This document shows positions 1-6,968 of a stretch of 64,000 nt of DNA, one piece after another. Every line of letters begins with the position of its first letter. Positions within the stretch are counted from its first letter, which is position 1. The stretch spans positions 434,001 through 498,000 of the forward strand of contig NZ_CP102173.1 of assembly GCF_024584515.1 (NCBI RefSeq), read 5' to 3'. Position numbers and translations under genes: made by a program. The DNA is from Aeromicrobium wangtongii (lineage in GTDB: Bacteria > Actinomycetota > Actinomycetes > Propionibacteriales > Nocardioidaceae). The notes beneath the pieces were generated by a model. The model was not told the origin of the DNA and did no database searches. It saw only the letters and a program-made list of their open reading frames with translations.

Positions 1-28
1 CGATCATGACGGACAGGCGACGGGGCAT
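1..28 (-). CDS. 5' end of an unidentified gene of the SipW/TasA regulon
   Basis: Only nine codons are inside the window (MPRRLSVMI, then off the left edge). The start is supported by a strong ribosome binding site (GAGAAGGTGAACCCG then ATG), nearly the same leader as that of the TasA-like gene at 213-740. Upstream lies the same four-repeat promoter element that precedes the signal peptidase and the TasA-like genes, so it is inferred to be co-regulated with them. The product cannot be identified from so few residues. Confidence 0.6.
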
Positions 29-73
29 CGGGTTCACCTTCTCTCGGTGTCGGGGTGTCGAGCTCATGTGTTC

Positions 74-129
74 ACTCTAGAAAAAGCCGCTCCACGGGAC
101 TTCCACACGATTGCCTCAAGAGCTACACA
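74..129 (-). promoter_or_regulatory. Four-repeat 11-bp operator with -10 box, copy A
   Basis: On the minus strand, hexamers TGTGTA, TGAGGC, TGTGGA and CGTGGA start exactly 11 bp apart (forward positions 124, 113, 102, 91). A TANNNT -10 box (TAGAGT, 74-79) follows after exactly 11 bp. This is the most degenerate of the six copies: the two distal repeats are weakened and the two proximal ones intact. It drives the gene leaving the window at 28. Confidence 0.7.
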
Positions 130-147
130 TCTGCCGAGACGACGACG

Positions 148-173
148 TGCCGCCGACCGGGTGGTCGACGGCA
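148..173 (-). terminator. Hairpin downstream of first TasA-like gene
   Basis: An 11-bp inverted repeat with one internal mismatch (TGCCGCCGACC / GGTCGACGGCA) and a 4-nt loop lies 40 bp past the stop of the gene at 213-740, between it and the next operator. No clear T-run follows, so it may be a weak intrinsic terminator. Confidence 0.45.
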
Positions 174-212
174 CGCGTTGAGGCGAGAATCGGGGCGGCG
201 CAGGCGCCCGGG

Positions 213-740
213 TCACTGGTTGGTGGTCGTGCCGCTCTCCTGGACCGAGTCCCACTTGAACGCAGCCGTGGCGGTCTTGCCCTGGTCGGTGTTGGGGGTG
301 GCCTGGTCGAGCTTGACGCTGAAGGTGAAGTTGTTCGCGACACGGGGGTTCACGAGCCCGAGATCCTGGGGGGCGCCGTCGGCGAGCCCACCGAAGGCGC
401 CGGTGTAGACCACCTTGTTGGTCGTGGTGTTGGTGATGACCAGCGTCAGGTTGCTGCCGGTGAAGGTGTTGGTGGAGGCCGTCTCGGTGAGGGAGAACCT
501 CGCCGGCAGCGAGCCGGTGTTCGTGATGGTCAGGCTGCCGTTGGCGACGTCACCGGGCTTGATGTTGGTGAGGTTGAAGACTGCCGCGTTGGCCTTGGAG
601 TTGCTCTGGCTCAGCGTGCCCGCCGTGACGGAGCTGATCGTGTTGGTGCTGGTGGAGGTGAAGGTCGCGCCCGATCCGACAGCGATCGCGCCGGCGGCGA
701 CCAGCGTGGCGAGCGGCAGGAGGATCTTGGTGAGCTTCAT
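213..740 (-). CDS. TasA/camelysin-like secreted protein with SipW-type signal peptide (diverged copy)
   Basis: 175 residues. It starts with a short basic segment (MKLTK) and a hydrophobic stretch (about residues 6-25) running into a GSGATFTS junction. This is the signal-peptide type known to depend on SipW signal peptidases, as in Bacillus TasA and CalY/camelysin. The mature part is rich in Thr, Asn and Gly and predicted to be all beta, with the conserved ITNTGSLPA core at about 72-80 and a C-terminal TAAFKWDS. TasA relatives form extracellular fibres in biofilm matrix; some members are called camelysin proteases, but I see no protease motif here. By eye it is about two-thirds identical to the three copies at 1853-4028. 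An AAGGA ribosome binding site precedes ATG, and operator copy B lies upstream. The signal peptidase gene is immediately upstream on the same strand but has its own promoter. Confidence 0.85.
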   Translation of the reverse strand: MKLTKILLPLATLVAAGAIAVGSGATFTSTSTNTISSVTAGTLSQSNSKANAAVFNLTNIKPGDVANGSLTITNTGSLPARFSLTETASTNTFTGSNLTLVITNTTTNKVVYTGAFGGLADGAPQDLGLVNPRVANNFTFSVKLDQATPNTDQGKTATAAFKWDSVQESGTTTNQ

Positions 741-793
741 CGGGGTTCATCCTTCAGCGGTGGTGTCGTGGGTGTTCGTTGGCTTGTGACACC

Positions 794-849
794 AACCTAT
801 GGAGCCGCGATCCACGCGTTCTCCACACGATGTCCTCGAGAAATCCACA
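794..849 (-). promoter_or_regulatory. Four-repeat 11-bp operator with -10 box, copy B
   Basis: Minus-strand hexamers TGTGGA, CGAGGA, TGTGGA and CGTGGA lie at forward positions 844, 833, 822 and 811, each 11 bp apart. The -10 box TAGGTT (794-799) is 11 bp beyond the last repeat. It drives the TasA-like gene at 213-740 with a leader of about 50 nt. Confidence 0.8.
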
Positions 850-879
850 CTTCGGAACCACCTGCCGCACCACGCACAT

Positions 880-913
880 CGGCCGGCGGGCGCCCCTGGG
901 CACTCGCCGGCCG
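880..913 (-). terminator. Hairpin downstream of sipW
   Basis: A perfect 9-bp GC inverted repeat (CGGCCGGCG / CGCCGGCCG) lies 16 bp past the signal peptidase stop, without a T-run. It is a likely transcription end before operator copy B. Confidence 0.4.
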
Positions 914-929
914 AAGACCGAGGGGTTGT

Positions 930-1529
930 TCAGGCGTGGGTCAGGATCCCGTTGCGCTGGCCGGAGTCGGCGGCCTTGCGGCGGTTGCCGATGCCCAGGC
1001 CGCGTCCGAGCTCGACCAGGCTGAGCAGGGCGATGATCGCAGCTGGAACGCCCACCACAAGCATGCGGGTCTCGCGATCGGCCATGGCGACGAAGACCCA
1101 GCCCACGTGCGGCACGGTTGTCTTGACGACGGGCTGGGTGTCCGCCGTGAGGCTGAACTTCCACGGATCCGGATCGGGGTTCGCGTCGCCCTGTGTCTGC
1201 AGCTGACGGACACCCGTGTCCAGGATCTTGTCGCTGATGATGCGGTGCGTCACCAGGTTGGTGACACCGCTGTCCGGCGGCGGCAGGTACGTGATGACAT
1301 CGCCTACCTTGACGTCCTCCACCGGTACCGGCTTCTCGAAGGCGACCGAGCCCTTCTCGAACGTGCCGGACATCGACCCGCCGGTGATGACGTAACGCTC
1401 GTACCCGAACAGGCTCGGTGCGAGGTAGCCGATGCCGGCCAGGGTCACGGCGATCACGACGACGTTGACCAGACCGGAACCGACGCGAGCAAGGATGCTG
1501 CGGCGGGGACGGGCGTGGGAACGGCTCAT
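930..1529 (-). CDS. sipW: Signal peptidase I, SipW (ER/archaeal) type
   Basis: 199 residues. A first membrane helix (about 20-40) is followed by the catalytic-Ser box (SMSGT, Ser52), then VGDVITY (75-81). A His stands in LVTHRII (His95) where bacterial LepB enzymes use Lys, and an acidic GDANPDPDPW box (114-123) follows. A second helix at about 157-173 ends in a basic tail. The Ser-His arrangement marks the SipW/ER-type family, which removes the special signal peptides of TasA/CalY proteins at the outer face of the membrane. The four neighbouring TasA-like proteins are its obvious substrates. The start has AGGACC at good spacing. The gene has its own four-repeat operator (copy C), the best conserved of the six. 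Confidence 0.92.
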   Translation of the reverse strand: MSRSHARPRRSILARVGSGLVNVVVIAVTLAGIGYLAPSLFGYERYVITGGSMSGTFEKGSVAFEKPVPVEDVKVGDVITYLPPPDSGVTNLVTHRIISDKILDTGVRQLQTQGDANPDPDPWKFSLTADTQPVVKTTVPHVGWVFVAMADRETRMLVVGVPAAIIALLSLVELGRGLGIGNRRKAADSGQRNGILTHA

Positions 1530-1596
1530 GATCGGGTCCTGTCAGTGATGGGCGAGCGGTCTGGCGTGATGCGGTGGTGCGCTTGCTGATGAGATC

Positions 1597-1652
1597 AACT
1601 TATTGAGTTGCGGTCCACGCGATCTCCACGCGATCTCCACATTCGCTCCACA
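1597..1652 (-). promoter_or_regulatory. Four-repeat 11-bp operator with -10 box, copy C (sipW)
   Basis: Minus-strand hexamers TGTGGA, TGTGGA, CGTGGA and CGTGGA lie at forward positions 1647, 1636, 1625 and 1614, all matching the consensus, with two identical GATCG spacers. The -10 box TAAGTT (1597-1602) is 11 bp downstream. The remaining bases of the 1530-1852 gap hold the sipW leader, about 60 bp with nothing recognisable (1653-1711), and the hairpin at 1712-1750. Confidence 0.85.
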
Positions 1653-1711
1653 CCTTTGCGCCATCGGACGAGGGGACAGGAAGCCGGAAGTCACTGCTCT
1701 GCCGAACGAGG

Positions 1712-1750
1712 AACCGGTCGGTGGGCGTCGTGGACGCTCACCGACCGGTT
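1712..1750 (-). terminator. Hairpin terminator of TasA-like copy 2
   Basis: Perfect 12-bp inverted repeat (AACCGGTCGGTG / CACCGACCGGTT) with a 15-nt loop, 100 bp past the stop of the gene at 1853-2380. The same element recurs after the other two copies. Confidence 0.65.
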
Positions 1751-1852
1751 GGGTCGAGTGCTGTTGCTCAAGTGGTGATCGGTGATGGGATGCCCACCAC
1801 GAACATCTGGATCTCGCGATCAGTCGTGGTCATCAGCACCCGGCCTCGCAGG

Positions 1853-2380
1853 TCACTGCTCGCTGGTGGTGGCGGCCTGCTGGACGGAGTCCCACTGGAA
1901 GGCGGCGGTGGCGGTCTTGCCCTGCTCGGTGTTGTCGGCGTCCTTGTCCAGCTGGGCGCTGAAGACGAAGTCGTTGGCGGTGCCCGCAGCGATGGTGCCG
2001 AGTGCCTTCTTGTCGCCGTCCTTGAGGCCACCGAAGGTGCCGGTGTAGACCTCGGCGCCGGTGGTCTTGTTGGTGATCGTCAGCCGCAGGTTCTCGGCCT
2101 TGAAACCGTTGGTCGAGACGGTCTCGGTCAGGGTGAAGTCGGCGGGCAGCGAGCCGGTGTTGGTGATCGTCAGCTTGCCGTTGACGATGTCGCCGGGCTT
2201 GGCGTTCGTGAGGGTGAAGATCGCGGCCTGGTCCTTGGAGTTGGTCTGCGTCAGGGTGCCGGAGGTGACCGAGCTGATGGAGTTGGCCGTGGTCGAGGTG
2301 AAGGTGGCGCCCGATCCGACTGCGATGGCGCCGGCGGCGACGAGGGTTCCGAGGGGGAGCAGGAGCTTGGTGATCTTCAT
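1853..2380 (-). CDS. TasA/camelysin-like secreted protein, identical copy 1 of 3
   Basis: 175 residues with the same architecture as the protein at 213-740: basic MKITK start, hydrophobic segment to about residue 25, GSGATFTST junction typical of SipW-dependent signal peptides, then a Thr/Asn/Asp-rich beta-type domain containing ITNTGSLPA and ending TAAFQWDS. Its sequence is identical to the products at 2678-3205 and 3501-4028. It should be exported by Sec, cleaved by the SipW enzyme at 930-1529 and assembled outside the cell, by analogy with TasA fibres. AAAGGA precedes the ATG; the leader contains a G run longer than in the other two copies. Operator copy D drives it, and a hairpin at 1712-1750 ends it. 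Confidence 0.87.
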   Translation of the reverse strand: MKITKLLLPLGTLVAAGAIAVGSGATFTSTTANSISSVTSGTLTQTNSKDQAAIFTLTNAKPGDIVNGKLTITNTGSLPADFTLTETVSTNGFKAENLRLTITNKTTGAEVYTGTFGGLKDGDKKALGTIAAGTANDFVFSAQLDKDADNTEQGKTATAAFQWDSVQQAATTSEQ

Positions 2381-2437
2381 GGTGGTGGTCCTTTGTGGTG
2401 TCGTGGTGGGGGGGTGGTGCGTTTGGCTTGTGACATC

Positions 2438-2493
2438 AACTTATTGAGGTCAGATCCACGCGTTCTCCACACAACTTCCCCACCCGTTCCACA
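2438..2493 (-). promoter_or_regulatory. Four-repeat 11-bp operator with -10 box, copy D
   Basis: Minus-strand hexamers TGTGGA, TGGGGA, TGTGGA and CGTGGA lie at forward positions 2488, 2477, 2466 and 2455. The -10 box TAAGTT (2438-2443) is 11 bp from the last repeat. It serves the gene at 1853-2380. Confidence 0.83.
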
Positions 2494-2536
2494 CTTGTGA
2501 ACCAGTTGCCCGGGACGTCCAGGCCGGAAAACGAGG

Positions 2537-2575
2537 AACCGGTCGGTGGGCGTCGTGGACGCTCACCGACCGGTT
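2537..2575 (-). terminator. Hairpin terminator of TasA-like copy 3
   Basis: Same 12-bp inverted repeat as at 1712-1750. On the minus strand it is followed by TCCTCGTTTTCC, a modest T-rich tail that suits an intrinsic terminator. Confidence 0.65.
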
Positions 2576-2677
2576 GGGTCGAGTGCTGTTGCTCAAGTGG
2601 TGATCGGTGATGGGATGCCCACCACGAACATCTGGATCTCGCGATCAGTCGTGGTCATCAGCACCCGGCCTCGCAGG

Positions 2678-3205
2678 TCACTGCTCGCTGGTGGTGGCGG
2701 CCTGCTGGACGGAGTCCCACTGGAAGGCGGCGGTGGCGGTCTTGCCCTGCTCGGTGTTGTCGGCGTCCTTGTCCAGCTGGGCGCTGAAGACGAAGTCGTT
2801 GGCGGTGCCCGCAGCGATGGTGCCGAGTGCCTTCTTGTCGCCGTCCTTGAGGCCACCGAAGGTGCCGGTGTAGACCTCGGCGCCGGTGGTCTTGTTGGTG
2901 ATCGTCAGCCGCAGGTTCTCGGCCTTGAAACCGTTGGTCGAGACGGTCTCGGTCAGGGTGAAGTCGGCGGGCAGCGAGCCGGTGTTGGTGATCGTCAGCT
3001 TGCCGTTGACGATGTCGCCGGGCTTGGCGTTCGTGAGGGTGAAGATCGCGGCCTGGTCCTTGGAGTTGGTCTGCGTCAGGGTGCCGGAGGTGACCGAGCT
3101 GATGGAGTTGGCCGTGGTCGAGGTGAAGGTGGCGCCCGATCCGACTGCGATGGCGCCGGCGGCGACGAGGGTTCCGAGGGGGAGCAGGAGCTTGGTGATC
3201 TTCAT
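2678..3205 (-). CDS. TasA/camelysin-like secreted protein, identical copy 2 of 3
   Basis: 175 residues, identical to the proteins at 1853-2380 and 3501-4028. The reading frame stays open upstream for 30 more codons through the promoter. MKITK is taken as the start because AAAGGA stands 9 bp before it and the signal peptide begins there. It belongs to the middle amplification unit and has its own operator (copy E) and terminator, so each copy can be transcribed alone. The extra copies probably raise dosage of the fibre subunit rather than add a new function. Confidence 0.87.
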   Translation of the reverse strand: MKITKLLLPLGTLVAAGAIAVGSGATFTSTTANSISSVTSGTLTQTNSKDQAAIFTLTNAKPGDIVNGKLTITNTGSLPADFTLTETVSTNGFKAENLRLTITNKTTGAEVYTGTFGGLKDGDKKALGTIAAGTANDFVFSAQLDKDADNTEQGKTATAAFQWDSVQQAATTSEQ

Positions 3206-3260
3206 GGTGGTGGTCCTTTGTGGTGTCGTGGTGGGGGCGGTGCGTTTGGCTTGTGACATC

Positions 3261-3316
3261 AACTTATTGAGGTCAGATCCACGCGTTCTCCACACAACTT
3301 CCCCACCCGTTCCACA
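3261..3316 (-). promoter_or_regulatory. Four-repeat 11-bp operator with -10 box, copy E
   Basis: Same sequence as copy D. Repeats lie at forward positions 3311, 3300, 3289 and 3278, with the -10 box TAAGTT at 3261-3266. It serves the gene at 2678-3205. Confidence 0.83.
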
Positions 3317-3359
3317 CTTGTGAACCAGTTGCCCGGGACGTCCAGGCCGGAAAACGAGG

Positions 3360-3398
3360 AACCGGTCGGTGGGCGTCGTGGACGCTCACCGACCGGTT
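3360..3398 (-). terminator. Hairpin terminator of TasA-like copy 4
   Basis: Third occurrence of the 12-bp inverted repeat with 15-nt loop, downstream of the gene at 3501-4028 and at the junction between amplification units. Confidence 0.65.
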
Positions 3399-3500
3399 GG
3401 GTCGAGTGCTGTTGCTCAAGTGGTGATCGGTGATGGGATGCCCACCACGAACATCTGGATCTCGCGATCAGTCGTGGTCATCAGCACCCGGCCTCGCAGG

Positions 3501-4028
3501 TCACTGCTCGCTGGTGGTGGCGGCCTGCTGGACGGAGTCCCACTGGAAGGCGGCGGTGGCGGTCTTGCCCTGCTCGGTGTTGTCGGCGTCCTTGTCCAGC
3601 TGGGCGCTGAAGACGAAGTCGTTGGCGGTGCCCGCAGCGATGGTGCCGAGTGCCTTCTTGTCGCCGTCCTTGAGGCCACCGAAGGTGCCGGTGTAGACCT
3701 CGGCGCCGGTGGTCTTGTTGGTGATCGTCAGCCGCAGGTTCTCGGCCTTGAAACCGTTGGTCGAGACGGTCTCGGTCAGGGTGAAGTCGGCGGGCAGCGA
3801 GCCGGTGTTGGTGATCGTCAGCTTGCCGTTGACGATGTCGCCGGGCTTGGCGTTCGTGAGGGTGAAGATCGCGGCCTGGTCCTTGGAGTTGGTCTGCGTC
3901 AGGGTGCCGGAGGTGACCGAGCTGATGGAGTTGGCCGTGGTCGAGGTGAAGGTGGCGCCCGATCCGACTGCGATGGCGCCGGCGGCGACGAGGGTTCCGA
4001 GGGGGAGCAGGAGCTTGGTGATCTTCAT
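3501..4028 (-). CDS. TasA/camelysin-like secreted protein, identical copy 3 of 3
   Basis: 175 residues, identical to the two copies to its left. It is probably the ancestral position of the amplification, because its operator (copy F) differs from copies D and E beyond the second repeat and joins unique sequence next to the histidine kinase gene. It carries a SipW-type signal peptide, a beta-rich Thr/Asn domain and no cysteines. Expression should follow the shared operator. Export by Sec and cleavage by SipW are inferred from the family. Confidence 0.87.
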   Translation of the reverse strand: MKITKLLLPLGTLVAAGAIAVGSGATFTSTTANSISSVTSGTLTQTNSKDQAAIFTLTNAKPGDIVNGKLTITNTGSLPADFTLTETVSTNGFKAENLRLTITNKTTGAEVYTGTFGGLKDGDKKALGTIAAGTANDFVFSAQLDKDADNTEQGKTATAAFQWDSVQQAATTSEQ

Positions 4029-4083
4029 GGTGGTGGTCCTTTGTGGTGTCGTGGTGGGGGCGGTGCGTTTGGCTTGTGACATC

Positions 4084-4139
4084 AACTTATTGAGGTCAGA
4101 TCCACGCGTTCTCCACACAACTTCCTCACCAGCTCCACA
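4084..4139 (-). promoter_or_regulatory. Four-repeat 11-bp operator with -10 box, copy F
   Basis: Minus-strand hexamers TGTGGA, TGAGGA, TGTGGA and CGTGGA lie at forward positions 4134, 4123, 4112 and 4101; the -10 box TAAGTT is at 4084-4089. The spacers of the distal half differ from copies D and E while hexamers and spacing are kept, which is evidence of selection on the repeats. Confidence 0.83.
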
Positions 4140-4174
4140 GTTCGGCACCACCTGCCGAAGGAGCTGTCCGACCG

Positions 4175-5386
4175 TCAGACCGGCAGGTCGAACCAGACGC
4201 TCGTGCCGCCACCGGGGGCGTTCTCCATGCCGCTCGCGCCGCCGTGCGCGCTGATGATGCGGCGGGCTGTCGCGAGCCCGATGCCGTGGCCCGCCGTGGC
4301 CGAGGGCACGCGGGTGAACAGCTCGAACACCGCCTCGTGCCGATCCGCGGGCACGCCGATGCCGTTGTCGGTGACCCGGATCCGCCAGTGCTCGGTCAAA
4401 CGCTCGGAGGTGATCGACACGATGGGGCGGGTGCCGGGTCGGGCGAACTTGATCGCATTGGTGACCAGGTTGAGCACGACCGGATAGAGCAGGGCCGGAT
4501 CTGCCGTCACATGGGGCAGCGGGCCGACGCGGATGTCCGCGTCCTCGCGCCGGATCATCGGGTCGACGTCGGTGAGCACGAGCTCGACGATCTTGGTCAG
4601 GTCGGTCTCGACGAGGCGCAGGCGTCCGTCCTCCTGCGCGAAGGCCAGCATCTCCTCGATCATGGAATCCATGCGGTGACCTGCCGCGCTGAGCGCATCG
4701 ACCATCTGGGCCACCTCGGTGTTCTCCTCGACGACCGGCTCCATGGCGAGCAGCTCGGCGTTGAGCAGGATCGCTGTCAGGGGAGCCCGCAGGTCGTGGC
4801 TCACCTGCCCCGCGAACTGCGAGAGATGGGAGTTTGACCGCTTCAGCTCGTCGCGGACGTCCATCAGCTCCTGCAGGGAGTCCTCCAGGGCCCGGCCGCG
4901 ATAGCGCAGGTCGAGCAGCACGGTGACCTGGCCGGCCATGATGCTCAGCGCCTTGGTCTGCACGTCGGTGAGCTCACGCGGGACGGTGTCGAGGACGGCC
5001 AGTCGTCCGAGCGGGACGCCGCCCGGGCTCAGGACGGGGGCCGACGCGTGGAAACGCACGGAGCCGTCGGCACCGGTCATGTGGGGGTTGCCGGAGAAGC
5101 GGGGGTCCAGGGCGGTGTCCGGGACGACCACCGTTCCCGGGTCGTCCAGGATGGCGCCACACATCGACTGGTCGCAGGAGCACGAGCTGATGTCGAAGCC
5201 GAAGCTCGCGATCTGGTGGTGTCGTTCGCTGCCCACCATCGCGATCGCCGCGTACGGCGCCTCGCAGATCGCGGCCACCAGGTCGACCAGGGACTGCAGG
5301 TCCCGGCCCGGGTCGTCCGGGTCGAGCCGCCCGTAGCGTTCGATCTCCCGGTCGACGACGGCCGCGTCGCGGACTGACGATTCCAT
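4175..5386 (-). CDS. Cytoplasmic GAF-domain sensor histidine kinase (orphan)
   Basis: 403 residues from the ATG at 5386, preceded by GGGGAACGC; the frame is open further upstream but lacks family similarity there. No membrane helix is seen. Residues about 25-160 form a GAF domain with an unusual cysteine cluster CSCDQSMC (Cys69, 71, 76). A HisKA helix follows with phospho-acceptor His197 in SHDLRAP. The ATPase domain has an N box at about Asn310, DNGIG at 340-344 and GHGIGLA at 366-372, ending in a typical WFDLPV. It should autophosphorylate in response to a small ligand or redox signal. No response regulator gene lies beside it. It lies 36 bp beyond operator copy F and may sense the condition that controls the TasA/SipW genes; this link is only positional. 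Confidence 0.85.
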   Translation of the reverse strand: MESSVRDAAVVDREIERYGRLDPDDPGRDLQSLVDLVAAICEAPYAAIAMVGSERHHQIASFGFDISSCSCDQSMCGAILDDPGTVVVPDTALDPRFSGNPHMTGADGSVRFHASAPVLSPGGVPLGRLAVLDTVPRELTDVQTKALSIMAGQVTVLLDLRYRGRALEDSLQELMDVRDELKRSNSHLSQFAGQVSHDLRAPLTAILLNAELLAMEPVVEENTEVAQMVDALSAAGHRMDSMIEEMLAFAQEDGRLRLVETDLTKIVELVLTDVDPMIRREDADIRVGPLPHVTADPALLYPVVLNLVTNAIKFARPGTRPIVSITSERLTEHWRIRVTDNGIGVPADRHEAVFELFTRVPSATAGHGIGLATARRIISAHGGASGMENAPGGGTSVWFDLPV

Positions 5387-5489
5387 GCGTTCCCCGATGC
5401 CTGGATAGGACCTAAGTCCCCATCGTCGCACGTCCGGTCCCGGGACGGGACGAATCGCGGGTGCACCCCTGCGGCCGTAGCGTGGTCTG

Positions 5490-6941
5490 GTGACGGAGAC
5501 GACCGAACCCCAGCTGGCCCCCGAAGAGCGCGACCGCCGCTGGCCGGCGCTGGCGGTGTGCCTGCTCGCCGGCGCGATGACCCTGCTGGACGTCAGCATC
5601 GTCAACGTCGCGCTGCCCTCGATCCGCGAAGGGCTCGACGCCGGCAACAGCACGATCCAGTGGGTCGTGGCCGGTTACGCCCTGGCCTTCGGCATCGTGC
5701 TCGTCCCGGCCGGCCGCCTGGGCGACGCGCGCAGCCGCAAGACCGTGTTCATGGCGGGCGTCGCATTGTTCACCGTGGCCAGCGCGGTGTGCGGCGCCGC
5801 CCAGGAGCCGTTGTGGATCGGCGTCGCCCGCGTCGCCCAGGGCATCGGCGGCGGTCTCATCACGCCACAGGTCTCCGGGTTCATCCAGAACCTGTTCAAG
5901 GGCCCCGAGCGGGGCCGTGCATTCGGTCTGTTCGGCGCCACGATCGGTGTGTCGACGGCGATCGGGCCCGTGCTCGGCGGCCTCCTGATCCAGCTGGGCG
6001 GCGAGGAGTCCGGCTGGCGACTGGTCTTCTACGTCAACGTGCCGATCGGCATCCTGTTGATGGTCATGGCCCACCGCTACCTGCCGGCCGCCGTGCGTGG
6101 CCCGAAGCAGTCCCTCGACCCGGTGGGCGTCCTGCTGTTCGGCGCCGCGATGTTCTTCGTGCTGCTGCCGCTGGTCACCGGCGGCCAGGACTCGTCGTTG
6201 TCACAGCGCCCGTGGTGGTTGCTGGGCATCTCGGCCGCACTGCTGATCGCCTTCGTCCTGTGGGAGCGGTACTGGGCCGGTCGCGACCGGGAGACGTTGC
6301 TGGACATGTCGCTGGTGAAGGTCCGGTCCTTCGTCCTCGGCGTCGGCCTGGGCACGTTCTACTTCGCCGGGTTCACCTCGATCTTCATCGTCCTGACCCT
6401 CTACCTGCAGCAGGGACTCGGCTACTCCGCCCTGGAGGCGGGCCTGACCCAGCTGCCGTTCGCGGTCGGCTCGGCGGTGGCCGCGTTGCTGGGCGGACGC
6501 CTCGTCGAACGGATGGGGCGCGCGCTCGTCGTGACGGGCCTGGTGCTCATCAGCGTGTCCCTCGTCATCGTCGACATCCTGGTGCCGCACCTCGGCTCGG
6601 ACGTGGGCCTCAAGCTCGCGCCGGTCCTGCTGCTCGCCGGCCTCGGTGGCGGCCTGGTCATCTCGCCCAACATCACGCTCGCGCTGGACGAGGTCGAACC
6701 CGCCCGGGCCGGTGCCGGGGGTGGGCTGCTGCAGACCGCGCAACGGGTCGGTTCAGCGATCGGCGTGGCGATCGTCCTGGCACTGTTCTTCGAGCGGGTC
6801 CGGTCCACCCGTGGCGACTTCGCCGATGCGCTGTCGTACAGCCTGCACGTCACGATCGGGTTCGTCCTGGTCGCACTCCTGCTCGGCATCGCCGACCTGG
6901 CACGCCGGGCACGTGACGCGCGCCCCACGACCGACCACTAG
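5490..6941 (+). CDS. MFS multidrug exporter, DHA2 (14-helix) family
   Basis: 483 residues. The start of helix 1 carries the DHA2 motif LDVSIVNVALPSI (about residues 30-42), followed by GRLGDARSRK (loop 2-3, about 72-81) and a duplicated helix pattern giving about 14 membrane segments. This proton-driven family expels drugs and metabolites from the cytoplasmic membrane; the substrate cannot be told. The GTG start lies 7 bp after a TAGCGT box (5478-5483), so the mRNA is probably leaderless. It is divergent from the histidine kinase. Homologues are often paired with a TetR regulator, but none is here. Confidence 0.85.
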   Translation: MTETTEPQLAPEERDRRWPALAVCLLAGAMTLLDVSIVNVALPSIREGLDAGNSTIQWVVAGYALAFGIVLVPAGRLGDARSRKTVFMAGVALFTVASAVCGAAQEPLWIGVARVAQGIGGGLITPQVSGFIQNLFKGPERGRAFGLFGATIGVSTAIGPVLGGLLIQLGGEESGWRLVFYVNVPIGILLMVMAHRYLPAAVRGPKQSLDPVGVLLFGAAMFFVLLPLVTGGQDSSLSQRPWWLLGISAALLIAFVLWERYWAGRDRETLLDMSLVKVRSFVLGVGLGTFYFAGFTSIFIVLTLYLQQGLGYSALEAGLTQLPFAVGSAVAALLGGRLVERMGRALVVTGLVLISVSLVIVDILVPHLGSDVGLKLAPVLLLAGLGGGLVISPNITLALDEVEPARAGAGGGLLQTAQRVGSAIGVAIVLALFFERVRSTRGDFADALSYSLHVTIGFVLVALLLGIADLARRARDARPTTDH

Positions 6942-6949
6942 GAACGGCA

Positions 6950-6968
6950 GTGTCACTGTGAGTGACAC
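6950..6968. promoter_or_regulatory. 19-bp perfect palindrome, probable operator
   Basis: Arms GTGTCACT and AGTGACAC around a GTG centre, directly followed by a -10-like TAACCT (6971-6976). This is the size and form of a TetR- or GntR-type operator. It would control the small gene at 7066, or act after the exporter; no regulator gene is adjacent. Confidence 0.5.

Larger units (their letters stand above)
1705..4125. repeat. Three tandem units of terminator + TasA-like gene + operator
   Basis: Units begin at 1705, 2530 and 3353 (825 and 823 bp apart); the third ends inside operator copy F at about 4125. Each unit contains, left to right, the hairpin, the reversed TasA-like gene and its operator. 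The coding parts encode identical proteins and look identical at the DNA level. The one difference noticed is a longer G run in the leader of the first unit, which explains the extra 2 bp. This indicates very recent amplification. Confidence 0.9.

Noticed and set aside
1853..4028. Camelysin protease activity of the TasA-like proteins
   Set aside because: No protease motif is visible; the family name alone does not support an enzyme.
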